DNA of 11,722 nucleotides from Halanaerobiales bacterium (GTDB lineage: Bacteria > Bacillota_F > Halanaerobiia > DY22613): positions 1-11,722 of the forward strand of contig JAGMES010000128.1 of the NCBI GenBank assembly GCA_023128035.1. Reading direction: 5' to 3'. Position 1 is the first letter of the stretch; each line of letters starts with the position of its first letter. Below the pieces are notes generated by a model. It was not told where the DNA came from. It searched no databases and saw only the letters and a program-made list of their open reading frames with translations. A program made the translations under genes and the position numbers. Of the stretch, positions 1-5,131 are shown in pieces.

Positions 1-253
1 TAGAACTTTAGACTGTCCAGAATTAGTTGAAATTAAATTTTAATAGTGTTCGAGTTTTAATCACTCCTTTCGAAAAAATTTGCTAATACACAGCACAAAA
101 CACTATAATTGTCTAAAAAAATCACTAATCTAAATTTTTCTACATTTTTTTAAAATTCCTTTTTTATAAAGTAGATATGCTAGGCTAGATTTGCAGGATT
201 TTCTAATTATCCAAAGAAGTAAGTGGATATAAAGGTAATGAGTATTTTCCTAT
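1..253. other. AT-rich leader stretch without a recognisable gene
   Basis: No open frame of convincing length or composition is visible on either strand, and I see no tRNA, terminator or insertion-sequence end. The only structure is a 6-bp inverted repeat, TATCCA at 208-213 and TGGATA at 224-229, which is too short to interpret. The stretch probably is the far upstream region of the gene at 344 and may contain decayed sequence. Confidence 0.5.
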
Positions 254-282
254 TTCTAAAATATTTTAAAATATGATATAAT
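254..282 (+). promoter_or_regulatory. Probable promoter for the MNT-HepT remnant-rnhA transcript
   Basis: A perfect -10 box TATAAT lies at 277-282. A weak -35 candidate TTCTAA sits 17 nt upstream at 254-259. Transcription would start near 289, about 55 nt before the ATG at 344. The -10 is convincing, the -35 is not, so this is a moderate call. Confidence 0.5.
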
Positions 283-343
283 GAAATTATAAAATCTAGA
301 AAAAGCTGTTCAGGATAACATTCCTTTGAATGGAGGTGGAATT

Positions 344-730
344 ATGCCAAAATCTATTACCGAGTTTTTTGAAGGATGGAAAGAAAGAGAAAATAAGGAG
401 CAAGAGTTTTTAAAAAAATTACAAATTGATGTTTTTCTAGAGGTGGATAAATTGGCAAAAATTTTATTCTATCAATATGGGGCTAAACAGGTTTTTCTTT
501 ATGGTTCTTTTGTAGATGGGACTTTTTCTTTACATTCTGATATAGATCTTGGTGTTCTTGGAATTAAACAAATTAAAGAAAATTATTTTGATATTCTAAA
601 AAAACTTGAAACACAAACTTCATTTCATGTTGATCTTGTCCCTTTGGAAGATTGTACTGAAAGCTTTCGAGAGTATGTTATGAAATGGGGAAGGGAGGTT
701 AGCCCAAATGCAAAAAGGTTTACAAATTAA
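344..730 (+). CDS. MNT-domain nucleotidyltransferase, MntA-like antitoxin
   Basis: A 128-residue minimal nucleotidyltransferase of the DNA polymerase beta superfamily. The active-site signature GS-x10-DxD is complete: G54-S55, then D66-I-D68, with a likely third metal-binding aspartate at D97 in FHVDLV. Proteins of this size with this motif are typically MntA antitoxins, which in the studied Shewanella pair AMPylate a tyrosine of the HEPN ribonuclease HepT and so silence it. That role is family knowledge, not shown here. I chose ATG 344 because GGAGG at 332-336 sits 7 nt upstream; an in-frame TTG at 326 would put the ribosome binding site inside the gene. Its 3' end overlaps the next frame by 23 nt, the usual layout of this pair, but the partner is truncated, so the enzyme may now be an orphan. 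Confidence 0.75.
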   Translation: MPKSITEFFEGWKERENKEQEFLKKLQIDVFLEVDKLAKILFYQYGAKQVFLYGSFVDGTFSLHSDIDLGVLGIKQIKENYFDILKKLETQTSFHVDLVPLEDCTESFREYVMKWGREVSPNAKRFTN

Positions 731-896
731 GGCTATGCTGGCTAGGTTAGAAGAAGAAGAAAAATATATAAAGAAAACAATAGATGAGGCAAAATACTAT
801 TTTGAAAAGCTTGATTCTCAACCAGATTCTTTGCAAATTCATGGAGATAATAAGTTAGAAGAAGATATAGGAGGAAAAATATGCCGAAACAATTAA
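708..896 (+). pseudogene. Truncated HepT/HEPN-like toxin remnant
   Basis: A 62-codon frame with its own ribosome binding site (GGGAGG at 693-698, 9 nt before ATG 708), overlapping the MNT gene by 23 nt. Residues 9-46 are a charged helical stretch (MLARLEEEEKYIKK, then EAKYYFEKLDSQPDSLQIHG) resembling the first helices of HepT-like HEPN proteins, which are normally about 110-145 residues. After residue 46 the similarity stops. The last 16 residues read through the ribosome binding site and start of rnhA, which this frame overlaps by 16 nt. The HEPN catalytic motif R-x4-6-H and the AMPylated tyrosine lie in the part that is missing, so a ribonuclease product is not expected. The likely cause is a deletion joining the toxin's 5' third to the rnhA leader. 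Family assignment rests on the helix pattern and on the MNT neighbour; an unrelated small coiled protein is possible. Confidence 0.5.
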
Positions 897-1366
897 AGTA
901 TGTTCAGCTTTATACAGATGGGGCTTGTTCGGGGAATCCTGGCCCGGGAGGATATGGAACTATTTTGGTCTTTAATCAGCATCGCAAGGAGGTTTCTGGT
1001 GGATATCAGAAAACCACTAATAATCGAATGGAAATTATAGCAGTACTTCGTGGATTGAAAAATTTAAAAGAAAAATGTAAAGTTACGGTTTATTCTGATT
1101 CAAAATATGTGGTGGATGCAATGACATTAGGTTGGGTTGAAAAATGGCAGAGGAACGGATGGAAACGAAATAAAAAGGACTGGGCATCAAATATAGACCT
1201 CTGGGAAAGAATGTTAGATTTATGTGAAAAACATGAAGTAGAATTTAAATGGGTGAAAGGTCATGCAGGACATCCTGAGAATGAACGGTGTGATGAGATG
1301 GCTGTTGCTGCATCAAAACAAGATAATCGGCCTATAGATAAAGGGTATGAAAATTCTATAAAGTAA
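881..1366 (+). CDS. rnhA: Ribonuclease HI
   Basis: A 161-residue RNase H1 that cleaves the RNA strand of RNA-DNA hybrids in the cytoplasm, acting on R-loops and replication primers. All catalytic residues are visible: D13 in YTDGACSGNPG, E51 in NRMEI, D73 in YSDSKYV and D138 in NERCDE, plus the flexible-loop histidine H128 in KGHAGHPENE. The tryptophan-rich basic protrusion at about residues 85-101 (GWVEKWQRNGWKRNKKDW) is present, as in Escherichia coli RNase HI. Length is close to the E. coli enzyme (155 residues), with a short extra C-terminus. ATG 881 follows AGGAGG at 869-874 with 6-nt spacing. That ribosome binding site lies inside the preceding remnant frame. The gene is cotranscribed with the MNT gene and ends at a strong terminator. 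Confidence 0.97.
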   Translation: MPKQLKYVQLYTDGACSGNPGPGGYGTILVFNQHRKEVSGGYQKTTNNRMEIIAVLRGLKNLKEKCKVTVYSDSKYVVDAMTLGWVEKWQRNGWKRNKKDWASNIDLWERMLDLCEKHEVEFKWVKGHAGHPENERCDEMAVAASKQDNRPIDKGYENSIK

Positions 1367-1370
1367 AAAG

Positions 1371-1421
1371 GATGGCAAAAACAATTAGGTAATGTCCTAA
1401 CTTGTTTTGCCATCTTTTTTT
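1371..1421 (+). terminator. Rho-independent terminator after rnhA
   Basis: A long stem pairs 1371-1389 (GATGGCAAAAACAATTAGG) with 1396-1414 (CCTAACTTGTTTTGCCATC), with one internal mismatch region and a 6-nt loop, followed by a run of T at 1415-1421. It starts 4 nt after the rnhA stop codon and closes the first transcript. Confidence 0.93.
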
Positions 1422-1572
1422 ATTTGGCACTAATTACGAAAGCAAATCAATGATGATAATAAATGTAAATGAAGGAAAATAGTATATCGTATAGAATATA
1501 TAATTATACAAATGGAATTATTTAATTAAAAAATTATTTTTGGAAGAGACAATATGTTTTCAAAATTCGATA
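1422..1572. other. Gap between rnhA terminator and the GGDEF/HD-GYP locus
   Basis: With the remnant that follows it, this makes about 320 bases without an intact gene. A -10-like TATAAT at 1499-1504 has no acceptable -35 at the right distance. An ATG at 1554 opens only seven codons before TAA. Nothing else is recognisable. Confidence 0.5.
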
Positions 1573-1688
1573 TTTAAGAATATTTATTTTATTTTGTTTC
1601 TAGCTTTAGTAATAATAATTATACTAAGCATCTATTAAAGACAAAAATTGTTACTCCTATTGAAAATCTTGAAAAACAATTACGAAAC
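1573..1688 (+). pseudogene. Frameshifted transmembrane/HAMP N-terminus of the GGDEF/HD-GYP protein
   Basis: One frame (codons from 1573 to 1635) reads FKNIYFILFLALVIIIILSIY, a transmembrane helix, then hits TAA at 1636. The frame of the downstream gene, shifted by one, reads KIVTPIENLEKQLRNM from 1644. This is the start of a HAMP linker and continues directly into the protein called at 1689. Helix followed by HAMP is the expected order in a membrane sensor, so the two halves look like one gene split by a 1-nt loss (or 2-nt gain) between about 1633 and 1641. No periplasmic sensor domain and no credible ATG with a ribosome binding site is seen upstream, so most of the original N-terminus is missing. 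A sequencing error could explain the frameshift but not the missing sensor. Confidence 0.6.
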
Positions 1689-2915
1689 ATGAGAGAGAAT
1701 AATAATTTAAAACATATATATGTTAGAGGGCCAAATGAGATATTGACATTAACATCTGCTTTTAATGAAATGGTTGATAATCTCTTTATGCAAAAGGAAG
1801 AGAATAAGAATTTAAAAACAATATCATATACTGATAGTCTTACAACTTTATATAATCATAGGTATTTTTATGAATATTGTGGAAGATTAATTTCTCATAA
1901 AGATATTGGTATGACAATTTTGTTTTGTGATATTGATAAGTTTAAAGTTATCAATGATGTTAAGGGGCATGTTGTAGGAGATATTATTTTACAGGGAATA
2001 GCGAAAATTATAAAAGAAAGTATATCCCATATTGGGGCAGGTTTTAGATATGGAGGAGAAGAGTTTGTTATTGTTTTACCTAATATAAATTTAAAGAAAT
2101 CCTTTAAGATAGCAGAAGATATTCGTGAAAAAATTAGCAATTCAGAAGTATTAAAAAAATATGTTAAAGAATTGCCAATTACAGTGAGTATAGGTCTGGC
2201 ATCTTATCCAGAAAATGGAACAGATATAAAAACAGTAATTGCAAAGGCAGATAAAGCTATGTACTATTCAAAGCAGAAAGGTAGAAAACAGTGTCATATT
2301 TACTTTTCAGATATAAGCGAGTATTTGGATAAAAAATCGTTTAATTATTTTAAGCAAGAAATGTTGCTGGATTCTGCATATTCATTAGTGGAAGCTATTG
2401 ATGCTAAAGATTCTTATACTGGAAAACATTCAGAATCAGTTACAAAATATGCAGTTTTGCTTGCGGATAAGCTCCATCTTTCAAAACAGGATACAGCTAT
2501 GGTAAGAATAGGTGCATTGTTGCATGATTGTGGAAAGATAGGTATTCCAGATGATATCATTAATAAACCTAGAAAACTTTCACGTAAAGAATATAACATT
2601 ATTAAAGAACATACAAAATTAGGAAATAATATTGTACGGCATGTCATAACTAATTCTACTGTTGTATCATGTATTCGGAATCATCATGAAAGATGGGATG
2701 GAAAAGGATATCCTGATAGATTATCAGATACATCAATTCCTTTACACGCTAGAATAATATGTATCGCTGATGCCTATCATGCGATGATATCAGATCGTCC
2801 TTATCGCAAGGCTTTAACTAACGACGAGGCAATTAAACAGTTGAGATTTAATAAAGGAACTCAGTTTGATCCAAATTTAGTTGATATATTTATACAAACA
2901 ATTATGAACTTATAA
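1689..2915 (+). CDS. GGDEF and HD-GYP domain cyclic-di-GMP signalling protein, 5'-truncated
   Basis: A 408-residue frame. Residues 1-32 are the second half of a HAMP domain (NEILTLTSAFNEM). The GGDEF domain covers about 45-205: DSLTTLYNHRYF, metal ligand region FCDIDKF at 79-85, and active-site loop RYGGEEF with GGEEF at 122-126, which fits a working diguanylate cyclase. The inhibitory RxxD site upstream of the loop is absent. The HD-GYP domain covers about 225-408, with HD at 279-280 (LLHDCGKIG), HHERWDGKGYP at 332-342, IAD at 359-361 and DRPYR at 369-373, the expected set for a cyclic-di-GMP phosphodiesterase. So both synthesis and breakdown of the messenger are encoded. ATG 1689 is the first start in frame, but it has no Shine-Dalgarno sequence and lies within HAMP. 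The catalytic part is intact while the membrane anchor is broken off, so it is either a recent pseudogene or a soluble remnant. Confidence 0.85.
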   Translation: MRENNNLKHIYVRGPNEILTLTSAFNEMVDNLFMQKEENKNLKTISYTDSLTTLYNHRYFYEYCGRLISHKDIGMTILFCDIDKFKVINDVKGHVVGDIILQGIAKIIKESISHIGAGFRYGGEEFVIVLPNINLKKSFKIAEDIREKISNSEVLKKYVKELPITVSIGLASYPENGTDIKTVIAKADKAMYYSKQKGRKQCHIYFSDISEYLDKKSFNYFKQEMLLDSAYSLVEAIDAKDSYTGKHSESVTKYAVLLADKLHLSKQDTAMVRIGALLHDCGKIGIPDDIINKPRKLSRKEYNIIKEHTKLGNNIVRHVITNSTVVSCIRNHHERWDGKGYPDRLSDTSIPLHARIICIADAYHAMISDRPYRKALTNDEAIKQLRFNKGTQFDPNLVDIFIQTIMNL

Positions 2916-2973
2916 ATATCATCGAAGGGTATTGGGTTATTTGATACTTAGTATTTGAAAGAAAATAATAGGA

Positions 2974-3002
2974 TAAACATCTTACATATTGGCAAGTATA
3001 AT
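2974..3002 (+). promoter_or_regulatory. Possible promoter for the radical SAM remnant
   Basis: A perfect TATAAT lies at 2997-3002, with TAAACA (4 of 6 matches to TTGACA) at 2974-2979 and a 17-nt spacer. It is about 37 nt upstream of ATG 3039. Confidence 0.4.
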
Positions 3003-3038
3003 TATAGTTATTACGATTTCGCTTAAAGGAATGATATT

Positions 3039-3362
3039 ATGTATAAGTTAGGGTATTTAAATCTATTAGAAAATGGTGAATTAGAAAGAAGAGTTAATAT
3101 TTTTAAAAAAATGCTTTCTAATTGTGTAATCTGTCCACATCAATGTCAGGTGAATCGCTTAAAAGGATTAAAGATCCCTATTATATATAACACTAATGGA
3201 TATGATTTTACAGATACTTTGAAATTCTTGGATGGTATTATAGATATCTATATGCCAGATATCAAATTTTCAGATGATGATCTCAAAACAGATAAAAAAA
3301 ATATCGCTTATAAAGGCTTATTAATTCGACATTTGGTTCTTCCAGAAAATTGGTTGGGTTAA
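3039..3362 (+). pseudogene. Deletion-scarred PflX-like radical SAM protein
   Basis: A 107-codon frame preceded by AAAGGA at about 3025-3030. It reads as three separated pieces of a PflX-type (COG1313) radical SAM protein, normally about 300 residues or more. Residues 1-43 match the N-terminus, with the NCVICPHQCQVNRLKG cysteine motif. Residues 44-83 match a region from deep in the barrel (IPIIYNTNGYDF, LDGIIDIYMPDIKFSDDD). Residues 84-107 match a still later segment (IAYKGLLIRHLVLPENW). The stretch that should lie between the first two pieces carries the CxxxCxxC motif binding the 4Fe-4S cluster and S-adenosylmethionine; it is absent, and about 35-40 residues are missing at the second junction. 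After the TAA at 3360 the frame continues EKLKENINYF to TGA at 3393, which resembles the next part of the family and suggests a nonsense change. The product cannot be a working radical SAM enzyme. Family identification is from memory. Confidence 0.75.
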
Positions 3363-3393
3363 GAAAAGTTAAAGGAGAATATTAATTATTTCT

Positions 3394-3423
3394 GAAAGGT
3401 TTTTTTGACCTTTCTTTTTTTTT
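3394..3423 (+). terminator. Rho-independent terminator
   Basis: GAAAGGT at 3394-3400 pairs with ACCTTTC at 3408-3414 around a T-rich loop, followed by nine or more T residues. It ends the transcript carrying the radical SAM remnant, so the original gene apparently kept its own terminator. Confidence 0.85.
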
Positions 3424-3507
3424 GTAAAATACAAAAAGGAAAACTCATAAGTATAGCGAATAGATTATTTACACAAGTTAATAATTATCTAGAAAGGGTG
3501 GTATATT

Positions 3508-4719
3508 TTGAAACGTAATTTTTTTCTTACACTAACTTTAACAAGTCTTATTTTATTCGTCTTTGGCTTTACTTTAGTTAGTGCAGATTCGAGCTTTTTA
3601 TGGGCTCCGCGTATTGGGAATGTAACTTCTAATGGAATTGAAGTTGTTTTTAAAACAGATGGTGAAGTAGATACATATATTCAGTATGCAATTAAAGACG
3701 ATTTTGATGCGGGAAAAGGATGGGGTTTTAAAAGTAAAGTATTTCATGGAACATTATTTAGAATTCCTTTAGATGCTTTGAAATCTAATACCGAATATGT
3801 TTATCAAGTTGTGATAAACAAGATGCCTGTTACTGAAGTGTACTCATTTTTTACGGCGTCAGATGAACCGATTGAGTTTACTTTTATGGCTTATGGTGAT
3901 ACTAGATCACATCAGGATAAGCATAAACTATTAGCAGATAAGATGGCTTTGGATGAAACAAATCCACGGTTTTTAATTCATGTGGGGGATTTGGTATCAA
4001 ATGGTATGGAAGAAGATGAATGGCTAGAATTTTCTGATGCTATTGAGAAATTGAGTGCCTCTATTCCGTATTATTCTGCGATAGGTAACCATGAATATAA
4101 TTCTGAACTTTATTATGATGGTTTAGCATTACCTTTAACAGGTGGAGGACAGCGAAATAGTGAATGGTATTCTTTTGATTATGCAGGTGTTCATTTTATA
4201 GTTTTAGATAGTAACATTATGGATAAATATACGAATATGAATGTACCTAATGCTGTGGAACTTCAAGCAGAATGGATGATTAAAGATTTAGAATCACATA
4301 AAGATGCAAAATGGATTATTGCAGTTTTTCATCATCCAATATATTCTTCTCATGGGAGGAGTCGTTATCCACGTCTTCAGGAAGAGTGGATTCCAATTTT
4401 GGACAAATATGGTGTTGATCTAGTTATAAATGGTCATAATCATATCTATGAACGGGTTTTAAGTGGTGGAAGAAACTATATCACTTCAGGCGGAGGTGGA
4501 GCACCGTTTGATTATACTTATGAGTATGAGCCAAGATTAGAAGATAGTGTTGCTATTGAAGATGCTATTCTCCAATATACTCTAGTACGAGTGACAGAAG
4601 ATAAGCTTTATGTTGAGATTGTACAGACTCACGAGGAAGCGGATGACTTTGTGAGTTTGGATGAAAGTTTTAAGATCATTGATAGATGTGAAATTGAAAA
4701 TATTTCGCCTGCCGAATAA
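3508..4719 (+). CDS. Secreted purple acid phosphatase-like metallophosphoesterase
   Basis: A 403-residue protein. Residues 1-26 form a signal peptide (basic MKRN, hydrophobic core, cleavage likely after VSA), so it acts outside the membrane. Residues about 30-118 look like the fibronectin III-type N-terminal domain of purple acid phosphatases. The calcineurin-like metallophosphatase domain follows with all metal-ligand motifs: D131 in YGDTRSH, D161 in HVGDLVSNG, N194-H195 in IGNHEY, H275-H276 in VFHHP, and H310 and H312 in NGHNHIYER. It would hydrolyse phosphate esters using a dinuclear metal centre; the natural substrate cannot be read from sequence. The start is TTG at 3508, placed 6 nt after GGGTGG (3496-3501). 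It is the only start that gives the full signal peptide. No good terminator is seen between it and the leuS promoter. Confidence 0.9.
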   Translation: MKRNFFLTLTLTSLILFVFGFTLVSADSSFLWAPRIGNVTSNGIEVVFKTDGEVDTYIQYAIKDDFDAGKGWGFKSKVFHGTLFRIPLDALKSNTEYVYQVVINKMPVTEVYSFFTASDEPIEFTFMAYGDTRSHQDKHKLLADKMALDETNPRFLIHVGDLVSNGMEEDEWLEFSDAIEKLSASIPYYSAIGNHEYNSELYYDGLALPLTGGGQRNSEWYSFDYAGVHFIVLDSNIMDKYTNMNVPNAVELQAEWMIKDLESHKDAKWIIAVFHHPIYSSHGRSRYPRLQEEWIPILDKYGVDLVINGHNHIYERVLSGGRNYITSGGGGAPFDYTYEYEPRLEDSVAIEDAILQYTLVRVTEDKLYVEIVQTHEEADDFVSLDESFKIIDRCEIENISPAE

Positions 4720-4776
4720 AATGTATCATTTTTAGGATAATACATATGATATAAGAAAGATTTGGATGAGATTCAC

Positions 4777-4805
4777 TTGACGCTGAAGAGTAAGTTTGTT
4801 ATAAT
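4777..4805 (+). promoter_or_regulatory. Promoter of the leuS T-box leader
   Basis: TTGACG at 4777-4782 (5 of 6 to consensus) and TATAAT at 4800-4805 (perfect) with an ideal 17-nt spacer. Transcription should start near 4812, just before Stem I of the T-box. Confidence 0.88.
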
Positions 4806-4811
4806 GAAAAA

Positions 4812-5098
4812 AAATTCATAATCTATTAAGGCTATGAAGGGGAGTAGTAATCGCTCTCAAAAGTTAGAGAGCTGCCGGGTGGGTGCAAGGCAGTCTTTTG
4901 AACGATGAACTCGCTCCAGAGCTTTCAGGATGAAATAAAGTAATTCTGAACGGATACAGACCGTTATTCTGGTGCTGTTTAAACTATCTTGTTTTTACAG
5001 CCATGAGTGGGCAGGTGTGATAATCTGTCAATTAAAGAGTGGTACCGCGGAAGTAAAGCCTTTCGTCTCTTACGAGATGAAAGGCTTTTATTTTTTAT
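4812..5098 (+). promoter_or_regulatory. T-box riboswitch, leucine type, controlling leuS
   Basis: A leader RNA that senses uncharged tRNA-Leu and allows readthrough when leucyl-tRNA is scarce. Visible parts are the AGTA motif at 4843-4846 on the 5' side of the specifier loop, the distal Stem I T-loop pair (AGAGA at about 4866-4870, GGGTGCAA at 4881-4888 region), and stem pairing of 4857-4863 (TCAAAAG) with 4895-4901 (CTTTTGA). The specifier is CTC (Leu) at 4910-4912 in TGAACTCG, and the T-box sequence AGAGTGGTACCGCGG is at 5036-5050. The TGGT bulge would pair with the ACCA end of a tRNA with an A discriminator, as tRNA-Leu has. The T-box differs from the usual AGGGTGG by one base. It overlaps the antiterminator that competes with the terminator at 5055-5097. 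Confidence 0.93.
5055..5097 (+). terminator. Regulated terminator of the leuS T-box
   Basis: AAAGCCTTTCGTCTC (5055-5069) pairs with GAGATGAAAGGCTTT (5074-5088), 15 pairs with one G-U, loop of 4, then a T-rich tract to 5097. It forms when tRNA-Leu is charged and is prevented by the antiterminator that includes the T-box sequence. Confidence 0.93.
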
Positions 5099-5131
5099 AA
5101 AAATTTAATTTTATTAAAGGAGATGAAGTAA

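Noticed and set aside
208..229. Small inverted repeat TATCCA/TGGATA
   Set aside because: Six base pairs in AT-rich DNA is expected by chance and there is no adjoining gene context.
326..343. TTG at 326 as the start of the MNT gene
   Set aside because: It would place the GGAGG ribosome binding site within the coding sequence; ATG 344 has proper spacing from it.
1499..1504. TATAAT box that could start the GGDEF/HD-GYP transcript
   Set aside because: No acceptable -35 element at 16-18 nt upstream; a bare -10 in AT-rich DNA is weak evidence.
1895..2647. Open frames on the minus strand inside the GGDEF/HD-GYP gene
   Set aside because: They lie fully within a well-supported gene, have no ribosome binding sites and give low-complexity products.
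4721..4745. Possible weak terminator ATGTAT/ATACAT after the phosphatase gene
   Set aside because: The stem is short and AT-only and no T tract follows. I do not count it as a terminator.
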